From Chloroflexota bacterium (GTDB taxonomy: Bacteria > Chloroflexota > Anaerolineae > Fen-1058): 8,156 nucleotides of DNA. The position numbers and the translations under genes are program-made. The stretch covers positions 1-8,156 of the forward strand of contig JACRBO010000280.1 of NCBI GenBank assembly GCA_016219235.1. The letters run 5' to 3'. The notes beneath the pieces are model-generated. The model made no database searches, was not told where the DNA came from, and saw only the letters and a program-made list of their open reading frames with translations. Positions 1 to 8,156 of this stretch are shown here, piece after piece (position 1 is the first letter of the stretch; each line of letters opens with the position of its first letter).

Positions 1-333
1 ATCGCCGCGTTTGCCTACGCGCCGCACGATGTTATCGGCCAGTTCCCATTCGAAGTGGCCCTTCTGCTGGTTCTCGATGTCGCGCCACGCGAAGTTTTGC
101 TTGACCCACGTAAAGCCCAGCTGCTGGATCAGCGTCAGATCGCGCTTGGCAATTTCCGGCTTCCACCACAGGAAGGCCTGAATACCGTATTCCGGCGATT
201 TCAGGCGGGCGCGCGGCCAGGCGGTCGCGGTCGGTGCGGGTGTCGTCGTCGGAGTGACAATCGCCTGCACGGGTGTGCAGGCGATTAAACCACTGAGGAT
301 GACGAGCCAGCTGTAACGGAGGAAACGCTTCAC
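1..333 (-). CDS. Lipoprotein with glycoside-hydrolase-like domain, partial (3' end outside window)
   Basis: The frame is open from a GTG at 333-331 to the window edge, giving 111 codons without a stop. The protein begins MKRFLRYSWLVILSGLIAC, a type II (lipoprotein) signal peptide with lipobox L-I-A-C and the lipidated Cys at residue 19. A Thr/Pro/Ala linker follows (about residues 24-37), then the start of a barrel-like domain (EYGIQAFLWW... LGFTWVKQNFAWRDIE). This start aligns by eye with the corresponding part of the 466-aa neighbour (GFGIQADY... RMGWIKQQMRWGVF), so I call it a third paralogue of the cluster. Catalytic residues would lie beyond the window. The gene starts 19 nt after the TAG of the 466-aa gene, and the only ribosome-binding candidate is a weak GGAT at 345-342, so translational coupling in one operon is likely. 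The expected location is the outer face of the cytoplasmic membrane. The substrate is unknown. Confidence 0.8.
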   Translation of the reverse strand, partial: MKRFLRYSWLVILSGLIACTPVQAIVTPTTTPAPTATAWPRARLKSPEYGIQAFLWWKPEIAKRDLTLIQQLGFTWVKQNFAWRDIENQQKGHFEWELADNIVRRVGKRGD

Positions 334-352
334 TGTGTGTGATCCAATCGAT

Positions 353-1753
353 CTACGGCAGGCCCAGTCTTTCAGCACGCGCTTTCATATACAGACGCAA
401 CGCTTCGAAAGCCGGCCGGTCCGCGCCGGTGGTGTCTTTGATGCTCCACCCCGCCGTGCGATTCTGCTCTTTGTCCGGCGACATCTGCGCGTAATTCATG
501 TTGAACAGGAACGCCAGCTTGATGTATTTCCACTCTTCCATCAACTGGAAGGCCTGCTTGATCCAATCCGCCTGTTCTTGCAGGGAATTGTCGTTGGCGA
601 ATTCGTAAGTCGGCGGCGTGTAGCCAAAGCCTTCGCTGCTGGCCCAGCCGAACTCGGTTATGCACAGGGGTTTCTGGTTTTGTACCGTATCGCGATACAG
701 TTCCAACGTGCTGCGGAAATACCAGGATGGGATCGGATTCTCAAACGGCCCACGGAAGGTGGCACTCGGATCATTGTAACCTTCGGCATTGGTTTTGTCG
801 GGCGGGACGTTGTAGCCGTTCGCATGCACACCCACACAATCCACGGCCGGCAACGCGCCCAGATCGACCATGCGCTTGAGATACGGGCCGTCGTCGCAGC
901 CGGCCGCCGAACCGCCGCCCACAAAGTAACCGGTGGGCGCGAGCGCGCCGCTGATCACGATCACGTTGGGATCGATAGCCTTGATCGTCTGCGACGCCAG
1001 TTTCAACATCTCGACGTACTTCTCCGGGCTGACGGCTTGCGGCACTGAGCGCCATTCCGCGTCGATGTTCTGCTCGTTCCAGATTTCGATCGCGTGGACT
1101 TTGCCCGGATAGCGTTTAACGACTTCACCCACGAATTGAGCGTATAGATTCAAATCGTCCGGGGGCGCATTGATGGCGCCGGGATCTTCGGCGGTGGGCT
1201 GCAACGCGGGATGTGACCACTGCGGGGCGGTGACGATGCTCAGCATCACTTTCAGGCCCTTCGCATTGGCCTGGTCGATCGCCCGATCGAAACCCGTCCA
1301 ATCGAACTGGCCTTGCGCCTGGGAGAAGACCCCCCACCGCATCTGCTGCTTGATCCAGCCCATCCGCAGACGCTTAGCCTGCTGCGTAAAATCGACGCTG
1401 CCGCTCGTGATGTAATCGGCCTGAATGCCAAAGCCCATGCCGGATTCCTGCAAAGCGGGCACGGTCGGCGTGGGGGCGGGGGCGGCCGGTTGCGCCGGTC
1501 CGGCGGGCTGCGCCGGGGCAGCCGTCGGCGGCGCGGCGATGGGGACCGCGGTGGCAACGCCTGCCAGCGCGGCGCTACCAACGGCGGCCTTCGTCGGTGC
1601 GGCCGCGACTGCGGTGGGCCTGGCGGCCGAATCTGTTGGCCTGAAAAACGCCTGATAGACCAGCACCGCGCCCAACCCGACCAGCACCAGCCAGACGGCC
1701 ACCATCACGGGCAGAGGAATACGGCTCAATAACGACGGATTCTGTTTGCGCAT
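353..1753 (-). CDS. Membrane-anchored clan GH-A glycoside hydrolase-like protein (466 aa)
   Basis: The ATG at 1753-1751 has GGAG at 1762-1759 five nt upstream, and the gene ends in TAG. Residues 1-12 are basic and residues about 14-36 form one hydrophobic segment, an uncleaved anchor or signal peptide. Residues about 39-103 are a low-complexity Ala/Pro/Thr linker. Residues about 106-455 are a TIM-barrel glycosidase domain. The strand-4 motif IEIWNEQN places the acid/base Glu at 227 (after Asn226), and CITEFGW places the nucleophile Glu at 367, as in retaining clan GH-A enzymes (GH5, GH39, GH42 and relatives). ALAPTGYF (271-277 region), Cys286 and Cys306 are shared with the C-terminal domain of the 1033-aa neighbour. 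Anchor plus linker plus about 350-aa barrel recalls PslG-type GH39 enzymes that trim exopolysaccharide; that parallel is inference. It lies between two paralogues on the same strand. Activity is probable because both acids are present, but family and substrate are open. Confidence 0.88.
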   Translation of the reverse strand: MRKQNPSLLSRIPLPVMVAVWLVLVGLGAVLVYQAFFRPTDSAARPTAVAAAPTKAAVGSAALAGVATAVPIAAPPTAAPAQPAGPAQPAAPAPTPTVPALQESGMGFGIQADYITSGSVDFTQQAKRLRMGWIKQQMRWGVFSQAQGQFDWTGFDRAIDQANAKGLKVMLSIVTAPQWSHPALQPTAEDPGAINAPPDDLNLYAQFVGEVVKRYPGKVHAIEIWNEQNIDAEWRSVPQAVSPEKYVEMLKLASQTIKAIDPNVIVISGALAPTGYFVGGGSAAGCDDGPYLKRMVDLGALPAVDCVGVHANGYNVPPDKTNAEGYNDPSATFRGPFENPIPSWYFRSTLELYRDTVQNQKPLCITEFGWASSEGFGYTPPTYEFANDNSLQEQADWIKQAFQLMEEWKYIKLAFLFNMNYAQMSPDKEQNRTAGWSIKDTTGADRPAFEALRLYMKARAERLGLP

Positions 1754-1763
1754 ACTCGCTCCG

Positions 1764-1856
1764 AATTCATAATTCTAAATGCATAATGCTTAATTGAGGG
1801 TGACTGTGACCACGATCAATTAAGCATTATGCACTATGCATTGTCAATTGTAAGTT
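1764..1856. repeat. Inverted pair of degenerate heptamer arrays with an 18-bp perfect palindrome
   Basis: On the plus strand 1764-1798 reads as five 7-bp units: AATTCAT, AATTCTA, AATGCAT, AATGCTT, AATTGAG. On the minus strand 1856-1815 reads as six: AACTTAC, AATTGAC, AATGCAT, AGTGCAT, AATGCTT, AATTGAT. The two arrays face each other, so TGCATAATGCTTAATTGA (1780-1797) pairs perfectly with 1816-1833 across an 18-nt GC-richer loop that contains GTGAC twice (1800-1804, 1806-1810). The element occupies nearly the whole gap between two minus-strand genes and overlaps the TAA stop (1857-1855) of the upstream one. In RNA it would fold as a long hairpin. There is no T-run, so it is not a classical intrinsic terminator. 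It may be a dispersed intergenic repeat, an mRNA processing or stability element, or a partial transcription barrier. Confidence 0.8.
1819..1847 (-). promoter_or_regulatory. Possible sigma-70 promoter for the 466-aa gene
   Basis: On the minus strand a perfect TTGACA (1847-1842) is followed after 17 nt by CTTAAT (1824-1819), four of six matches to the -10 consensus. It would start transcription near 1812, about 60 nt before the ATG at 1753. Both boxes lie inside the AT-rich heptamer array, so a chance match is quite possible. If active, it would let the 466-aa gene and the lipoprotein gene be expressed independently of the 1033-aa gene. Confidence 0.35.
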
Positions 1857-4800
1857 ATCTTGAACCGACGATGGCGCCCAGGGCATCACACGCCGGGCAG
1901 TCGCCGCCCGGTCGGACGATGGCGTAACCGGCCATGGGGTCGCTGCCGTAGTTGGTGAAGTTGACGTTCCAGATGATCATCAGGCGCACCTTGCCGGAAT
2001 TGATCGACATGGCCGCCGCTTCGGCCAGCCACGCGGCTTGCTGCTCGACTGTCACCGCCGACGCCCACGCAAAGCCGGGGGCGGTCGATTCCAGTGACGG
2101 GAAGCCGTCATCGCTCAAGTAGCCAAACTCGGTGAAGCACACTTTGCGTGCCCCGCCGAACGCTCCGTAGTACAGATTCATGGTCGGCTGGAAGTACCAA
2201 CTGTAGTGCCCGCTTTGATCGGCGGGATGCCCCGACGAGGCCGACGGCGCGGTTGCGCCGGAGTTGTGATGTGCGCCCACACAGTCCATATAGCTAGCCG
2301 CGCCCGCCGCCGCCATTTGCTGCAAGAACACATCGTCATTGCAGCCGGCGGCCTGACAACCACCCGCAAAGTAACCGGTGGGCGCCAGCGCCGCACTGAT
2401 GACCAGCGTGCCGCCGTTGGCGGCCTTGATGGCATTGTAGGCCTTCGCTAACAACTGCGTGTAGATGCCGCCGTTGACGCTGCCGGTCGGCCACTCGCGA
2501 TCGATGTTGGGTTCGTTCCAGACTTCGATCGCATCTGCGCCGGCCGCGGCCATGGACGCCACCGAGCGCGCATACTCGTCTTGATAACCGCCGTCTGTCA
2601 CCCGGCTCTTATCGCCGAGCACACCCAGCAACACCTTAAAGCCGGCGGCATGGGCCGAATCGATAATGCCGGCTGCATTGCCGCCGGCAAAGGTTTGCAC
2701 TTTCACCCACTTCATACCGGCGCGGTTCATCAGGGCGGCGGCGCCCAGACCATCGATGTGGCCGCCCAGTTCAAAACTGCCGATCGCGCCGGGCGCCACC
2801 ACGGGCGGCGCATTGGGCGCGCTGGCGACGACGTTGGCCGGCGCATCGCCCGCCACGATGACGGCGCTGAGCTGCGTGCCAAAATTGCCCTGCGCCGACT
2901 TCAACTGCCACAGGCCGGTGTAGTTGCCAAATTGTTCAGGCGCAGTGAGCGCCACACTCACGTCGACTTCTGTGCCGCTGACAACCTGACCTACTTTCAC
3001 ACTGTCAGGCGTGCCCATCTTGGTACCGCTGACAAAGACCAGCGTGGTATCGTCGGGCCAATTGCAGCTGCCGTCATTGCGAATCTTCCACGTCTTGGTG
3101 AACGCTTCCGTGTTCTTGAATTTCGTGCCGTCCGGCACGGTGACGTCGGCGATGTATTTGGCGCTGAGGCAGGCGGCCGAAACAGTGGCCGTCGGCGTCA
3201 CGGTCGTAGTGAGTGCGCCCGTCGCCGAGACACCGGCCGTCGCGCTGAGCGTCTCGCTGACGCTGCCGCTCACGATGATCTGACCTTGCCCTTTGCTCTG
3301 CGTGCCAATCATCGCCGCGATGTTATACGTGCCGGGTTCAGTGGGCGCTTTCCAGACGATCGTGGTGTCTGTGATCGGGCGGGTGGAGTTTAGCACCGTC
3401 TGGCCGTTGCCCGCGATCTTCCAATCCATGTTGAGTTCAGAAGACAGGTTGCCGGGTACGGCTTGCTGGCGAAAGCCCGTCAGGGCCTGACTCAAGGCAT
3501 TGGGCAGCACATCGCCCGACAGGCCGCTGATGACGACGCCGCGCATGCGGCGCGGCAGCAGCAGGCTCAGGCGCTGGCCCAGGCTGGCCGCGGTATTCAC
3601 CATGACGGCGTGCTGGCCGGTAGCGCCCTGATAATTGAAGCGGTACACAAACGTCTGGTTGTCAAACGTATACTCGCTGACGCTGGTGGGATTGTCGAGC
3701 AACAACTTGACGTCCGAGCCAGGCGTTACCGTCATCGGCTGCGCGAGTGACAACTGCCCGATCGGTTTGATGGCGTCCGCAAAGGACACTTCCACCGGCT
3801 GGCCGCCCGCCGGTGTGTCGAGGCTGGCGAGTGACACAATCGGCTGGAATTTGTAGCGATTGACTTGCGTGGGCGCCCAATCGATCAGCGCGCGGGCGAC
3901 GTTGCCTTCCAGATAATCATTGGGGTTCTTGCCAAAATCCGATTGGACCATGTCGGCGACTGCGCCGATAGCGACCCAATCGTAGCCGGCCATGTCCGGC
4001 GCGCCGTTGGCGTCGATGGCAGGGGCCGGTAACACCACGGCCAGCAGTCTGTTCTGCGCGTGCACGCTCGTGGCGAGCTGCTGAACAAAGCGCGTAAAGT
4101 CGCCGCGATAGTCGGTCGGGAGGCCGCGATAATCGATGGCGACACCCGCAAAGTTGCCGCGTGCGGCCAGTTCACTCAGCGCAGTGACATGCGCTTTGAC
4201 GGTCTCATCGCTGGCCAGGAAGGTGCGCACCGGTCCGGCATCTTCTGAGCGCACGACGGGAATGAGCCTGGCATTGCCGGTGGCCGGCAGCGTGCCGGCT
4301 TCGGCCATGAGCGAACCGTCGTCGGCCAATGTCCAGCCGTAAACGTAGACTTCATTCAACAGTGACACCGCATCAGCGGGCATAGCCTGGCCGGGCGTGA
4401 TTTGTGCGGCCACGTAGGGCGCAACCGAGGTCGATTGGAACAGGGCCAGCTGCCTGGGCAGCGCTTCGATTTGCGCGGAGACGGTGTTGCTGGATGGATC
4501 GAGATAGGCGCCCAGCCACATCCACTGTGCGCCGTCCCAGGCATATAGATCGTAAGTGTCGTCGGTGTTCGCGCCTTCGGGGAGATTGATCGCCAGGCTG
4601 CCCGACACCGCAGTCTGGCCGCAGCCATCCAGTTGATAGATGGGGCTGCGTAGCAACAAGTTGACGGGCAGGGCGTCGCGCGCCTTCAGGAGTTCGTCGC
4701 CGGCTTGATTGGCGTCGAACTTATCGGCGCTGACGGCTTGTGTCTTGAACGTCAACGACTGCGCCGGATCCGATAGGGCAAGCGTAAGGCCATCGGGGGT

Positions 4801-4956
4801 GGTGGTGGCCGGCGTTCTGGCATCCAGTGTCGTGCCTGCGCACGTCAAGCCCACTCGTTCAGCCAGTGAAATGGGTGGCAGCAACAATCCAATGATCACC
4901 AGGATGGCGATGACGCCGATCCACAGATTGCGTCCACCAAGATTTCGATTTCTCAT
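1855..4956 (-). CDS. Multidomain cell-surface protein: degenerate GH18-like, Ig-like, NBR1-like Ig and C-terminal GH-A glycosidase domains (1033 aa)
   Basis: I chose the ATG at 4956-4954 because AAAGGAAG lies 12 nt upstream. The frame is open to a TTG at 5019, but that start lacks a ribosome-binding site and would bury the hydrophobic segment. Residues about 11-29 form a signal peptide or anchor. Residues about 35-200 are beta-rich (YDLYAWDGAQWMWLGAY) and not identified. The next region has GVAIDYRGLP at about 272-280, the place of the GH18 DxxDxDxE motif, but the catalytic Glu position is Arg277 and one Asp is Ala, so this part is probably non-catalytic. An Ig-like stretch (IVWKAPTEPGTYNIAAMI) follows, then an NBR1-type Ig domain at 596-703 (TKTWKIRNDGSCNW, LVFVSGTKMG, VDVSVALTAPEQFGNYTGLWQL). 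The C-terminal domain, about 720-1030, has IEVWNEPN (acid/base Glu815) and CFTEFGY (nucleophile Glu943). ALAPTGYF and nearby cysteines match the 466-aa paralogue. It is the first gene of the minus-strand cluster. It probably binds and cleaves a polysaccharide outside the cell; the substrate is unknown. Confidence 0.87.
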   Translation of the reverse strand: MRNRNLGGRNLWIGVIAILVIIGLLLPPISLAERVGLTCAGTTLDARTPATTTPDGLTLALSDPAQSLTFKTQAVSADKFDANQAGDELLKARDALPVNLLLRSPIYQLDGCGQTAVSGSLAINLPEGANTDDTYDLYAWDGAQWMWLGAYLDPSSNTVSAQIEALPRQLALFQSTSVAPYVAAQITPGQAMPADAVSLLNEVYVYGWTLADDGSLMAEAGTLPATGNARLIPVVRSEDAGPVRTFLASDETVKAHVTALSELAARGNFAGVAIDYRGLPTDYRGDFTRFVQQLATSVHAQNRLLAVVLPAPAIDANGAPDMAGYDWVAIGAVADMVQSDFGKNPNDYLEGNVARALIDWAPTQVNRYKFQPIVSLASLDTPAGGQPVEVSFADAIKPIGQLSLAQPMTVTPGSDVKLLLDNPTSVSEYTFDNQTFVYRFNYQGATGQHAVMVNTAASLGQRLSLLLPRRMRGVVISGLSGDVLPNALSQALTGFRQQAVPGNLSSELNMDWKIAGNGQTVLNSTRPITDTTIVWKAPTEPGTYNIAAMIGTQSKGQGQIIVSGSVSETLSATAGVSATGALTTTVTPTATVSAACLSAKYIADVTVPDGTKFKNTEAFTKTWKIRNDGSCNWPDDTTLVFVSGTKMGTPDSVKVGQVVSGTEVDVSVALTAPEQFGNYTGLWQLKSAQGNFGTQLSAVIVAGDAPANVVASAPNAPPVVAPGAIGSFELGGHIDGLGAAALMNRAGMKWVKVQTFAGGNAAGIIDSAHAAGFKVLLGVLGDKSRVTDGGYQDEYARSVASMAAAGADAIEVWNEPNIDREWPTGSVNGGIYTQLLAKAYNAIKAANGGTLVISAALAPTGYFAGGCQAAGCNDDVFLQQMAAAGAASYMDCVGAHHNSGATAPSASSGHPADQSGHYSWYFQPTMNLYYGAFGGARKVCFTEFGYLSDDGFPSLESTAPGFAWASAVTVEQQAAWLAEAAAMSINSGKVRLMIIWNVNFTNYGSDPMAGYAIVRPGGDCPACDALGAIVGSR

Positions 4957-4968
4957 AATTTGATTCTG

Positions 4969-4976
4969 CTTCCTTT
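4969..4976 (-). promoter_or_regulatory. Ribosome-binding site that sets the start of the 1033-aa gene
   Basis: The minus strand reads AAAGGAAG at 4976-4969, then 12 nt to the ATG at 4956. It is the only clear Shine-Dalgarno match near the start. The in-frame alternative at 5019 is a TTG preceded by a T-run and the terminator hairpin, with nothing resembling a ribosome-binding site. Confidence 0.7.
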
Positions 4977-5001
4977 CGCGCGATACGGCCACGAATATGA
5001 T

Positions 5002-5020
5002 ATTGACAAGGTCGGTCAAT
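5002..5020. promoter_or_regulatory. 19-bp dyad ATTGAC-N7-GTCAAT, possible operator
   Basis: Perfect 6-bp inverted arms at 5002-5007 and 5015-5020 are separated by AAGGTCG. The size and symmetry suit a dimeric helix-turn-helix regulator. The left arm overlaps the TTGACA box of a candidate plus-strand promoter, and the dyad lies about 46 bp upstream of the minus-strand ATG, so one bound protein could affect both divergent genes. No regulator gene is in the window, and a 6-bp dyad can arise by chance. Confidence 0.4.
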
Positions 5021-5032
5021 TTGCGTTAAAAA
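5003..5032 (+). promoter_or_regulatory. Candidate distal promoter for the membrane protein-gyrB unit
   Basis: A perfect TTGACA (5003-5008) is followed after 18 nt by TAAAAA (5027-5032, four of six consensus matches). Transcription would start about 170 nt upstream of the membrane-protein ATG and would read into the GTGACGG/CCGTCAC hairpin at once. The -10 box lies in an A-run, which weakens the call. Confidence 0.35.
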
Positions 5033-5058
5033 AAGTGACGGCCAACCCGCACCGTCAC
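5028..5058 (-). terminator. Intrinsic-terminator-like hairpin with seven-T tail, minus strand
   Basis: On the minus strand GTGACGG (5058-5052) pairs perfectly with CCGTCAC (5041-5035) across a 10-nt loop, immediately followed by seven T (5034-5028). This is the standard shape of a Rho-independent terminator in the minus direction only; in the plus direction the T-run would be an A-run. No minus-strand gene ends here. The hairpin instead sits in the leader of the 1033-aa gene, about 72 nt before its ATG. It could be an attenuator, or a barrier against antisense transcription from the gyrB side. Confidence 0.6.
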
Positions 5059-5085
5059 CCTGTGTTTGAGGTCTAATGGAACGAG

Positions 5086-5114
5086 ATTCTAACATGGCTC
5101 AATTCAATCTGCAA
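5086..5114 (-). promoter_or_regulatory. Candidate extended -10 promoter for the minus-strand glycosidase cluster
   Basis: On the minus strand TTGCAG (5114-5109) is followed after 17 nt by TAGAAT (5091-5086, five of six consensus matches), with TGT just before it (5094-5092), that is, an extended TGn -10. Transcription would start near 5079, about 20 nt before the terminator-like hairpin, leaving a leader of about 120 nt ahead of the 1033-aa gene. The -35 match is weak (three of six). Confidence 0.4.
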
Positions 5115-5156
5115 GCGAAAACCCCCGGAGATAGGCCGATTTTTCTCGCACAAATG

Positions 5157-5185
5157 TTTCAAACCGGCGCTGATTGTGGTAAAAT
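5157..5185 (+). promoter_or_regulatory. Candidate extended -10 promoter just upstream of the membrane protein
   Basis: TGG-TAAAAT (5177-5185) is an extended -10 with five of six core matches. TTTCAA at 5157-5162, spaced 17 nt, is a weak -35. Transcription would start near 5192, about 17 nt before the ATG at 5209, keeping the GGAA (5196-5199) ribosome-binding candidate. This position would exclude the in-frame GTG at 5176 as a start. Confidence 0.4.
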
Positions 5186-5208
5186 TGATCTTTGTGGAAC
5201 GCAAACCG

Positions 5209-6204
5209 ATGTCTGCTTCAAGACAGCAAGAACGACCGCTGGTGGGCGTGCTGGAAGCGCTGACGGCGGGTTTCGATCAGGTGCGGCGACAGCCGTGGCT
5301 GATGATTATTCCATTGCTGTTGGACCTGTTTCTGTGGATCGGTCCGCGTCTGGAAGCGCAGGCGTTATACGCGCAGTTTGAGCCTAATCTAAGAAGCATC
5401 TCGGCGGAACTGGATGCCGACGGGCGCCTGGCTGTGCAAGACATGAGCGGCCTCCTGAAAGATTTTCTGAGTCACTATAACTTGTTCGCATGGCTCAGCG
5501 TAGGGGTGGTGGGCGTGCCGGCGGTCAATACCGCCGTCGATGCCACGGCGCCACTGGTCACCGGCACGGCGCCGCTCAAACTCCCGCTCACCGATGTGGG
5601 CGCGTATGTGGGCGCGGCGATCGGCCTGAGTGCCGTGGGGTTGTTGCTGGGCGGCTTGTTCTGGGCGATGCTGACGCTGCCGCTCCGCGCCGAGCCGTTT
5701 GGTTTCAGCGGATGGCTGCGCAGCGGATTGGCGGTCGGCGGACAGTTGCTGCTGCTGGCCGTGGTGACGGTCATGCTCGCCGTCATACTCATGTTTCCGG
5801 TGTCGATTCTCATGGCCTTGATCGGCGCCGTCAGCCTGGGCCTGGCTTCACTCTTGCCGGCGCTGATCGTTACCGCAGCGGTGTGGGTGATCTTCTATCT
5901 GGCGTTCACCGTTCATGGCCTGGCGCTCTATCGCTTGCCGCTGGCACGCGCGCTGCGCATCAGCGCCCTGGTTGCCCGAATTTTCTTCGTCTCCACGCTG
6001 GGCCTGGCGACGTTGTCGGTTGTGATCTACGTGGGCCTGGGTCTGGTCTGGGAACTGTTTGCGCCCGATTCGTGGCTGCGGCTGATCGCGATGGCGGGTA
6101 ATGCCTTTATCGCCGCCGGGTTGGCTTCGGCCTCCTTGATCTTTTACCAAAATCGATCGACCATCTTGTCTGAACGGTTGAACTTGCCGCAACTGTCCAA
6201 TCTC

Positions 6205-6207
<3 letters not shown>
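5209..6207 (+). CDS. Polytopic membrane protein of unknown function (332 aa)
   Basis: I do not recognise a named family. The ATG at 5209 is preferred because GGAA lies 9 nt upstream; in-frame GTGs at 5176 and 5194 would add 11 or 5 residues, and the former overlaps a likely -10 box. A charged N-terminus (about residues 1-29) precedes a first membrane segment at about 30-46 (PWLMIIPLLLDLFLWIG). A polar region of about 45-75 residues with some charged helix character comes next. Roughly five further hydrophobic segments lie near 130-156, 174-203, 207-238, 258-282 and 290-313, and the tail is polar. No catalytic or transport motif is visible. The conserved-looking stretch ALYRLPLARALRISALVARI sits between the last segments. 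The gene is 93 bp upstream of gyrB on the same strand, so co-transcription is plausible, but that alone does not point to a function. Its TAA stop is the first three bases of a heptamer array. Confidence 0.85.

Positions 6208-8156
<1,949 letters not shown>

Noticed and set aside
335..1048. 237-aa plus-strand open frame
   Set aside because: It lies wholly opposite the 466-aa glycosidase gene, whose frame has catalytic motifs, an anchor and a ribosome-binding site. The product is Arg/His-rich without any domain, typical of an antisense shadow in GC-rich DNA.
1441..1640. Tandem DNA repeat in the Pro/Ala-coding stretch
   Set aside because: The repetition is at the amino-acid composition level of a flexible linker; no regular DNA period is visible.
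1780..1833. Ordinary intrinsic terminator after the 1033-aa gene
   Set aside because: The stem is AT-rich and no T-run follows on either strand, so the standard terminator model does not fit; it is listed as a repeat.
2581..3393. 270-aa plus-strand open frame
   Set aside because: It is antisense to the NBR1-like and linker region of the 1033-aa gene. Its composition is rich in Arg, His and Ala and shows no motif.
4957..5019. 21-residue N-terminal extension of the 1033-aa protein from a TTG at 5019
   Set aside because: The start codon is a TTG with no Shine-Dalgarno site, located just after the terminator T-run. The ATG at 4956 has AAAGGAAG and yields a normal signal segment.
5076..5381. 101-aa plus-strand open frame at the start of the divergent region
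   Set aside because: It overlaps the membrane-protein gene in another frame, has no clear ribosome-binding site, and turns into a Gly/Arg/Ala-rich shadow after 5209.

Overview
The window is about 58-60% GC by eye and looks like part of a chromosome from a member of the Chloroflexota. That assignment is an inference. It rests on the mix of long Pro/Ala/Thr linkers, an NBR1-type Ig-like domain fused to a glycosidase domain, a Chloroflexota-style membrane protein of unknown function, and heptameric repeats between genes. No rRNA or tRNA gene is present to settle it. I see no transposase, phage gene or CRISPR array.

Left part (1-4956, minus strand): three consecutive genes, read from 4956 down to 1, each encode an exported or membrane-anchored protein of one glycoside-hydrolase-like family (clan GH-A type TIM barrel, closest in motif style to GH39/GH5). 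In transcription order they are a 1033-aa multidomain protein, a 466-aa protein with an N-terminal membrane anchor, and a lipoprotein cut off by the window edge. The 1033-aa protein has a membrane segment, a beta-rich region, a degenerate GH18-like region, an Ig-like region, an NBR1-like Ig domain and the GH-A domain. The two complete genes keep both catalytic glutamates and share the ALAPTGYF block and the cysteine pattern around it. Together they look like a surface polysaccharide-processing cluster, perhaps for the cell's own exopolysaccharide (compare the anchored GH39 enzyme PslG). The substrate cannot be read from the sequence.

Middle (4957-5208): a divergent control region. It holds a plausible minus-strand promoter, an intrinsic-terminator-like hairpin with a seven-T tail inside the leader of the 1033-aa gene, a 19-bp dyad (ATTGAC-N7-GTCAAT) overlapping a perfect TTGACA box, and candidate plus-strand promoters.

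Right part (5209-8156, plus strand): a 332-aa polytopic membrane protein of unknown function, then, 93 bp later, gyrB (DNA gyrase subunit B), which lacks only its last few dozen residues at the window edge.

The most unusual signal is in the short gaps. Two intergenic gaps (1754-1854 and 6208-6300) are filled with degenerate 7-bp repeats that start on the TAA stop codon of the upstream gene and run to just before the Shine-Dalgarno site of the next gene. One array is a head-to-tail run of 11 YAACRTC units. The other is a pair of inverted AATKCWT-like arrays around a GC-rich core, giving an 18-bp perfect palindrome.
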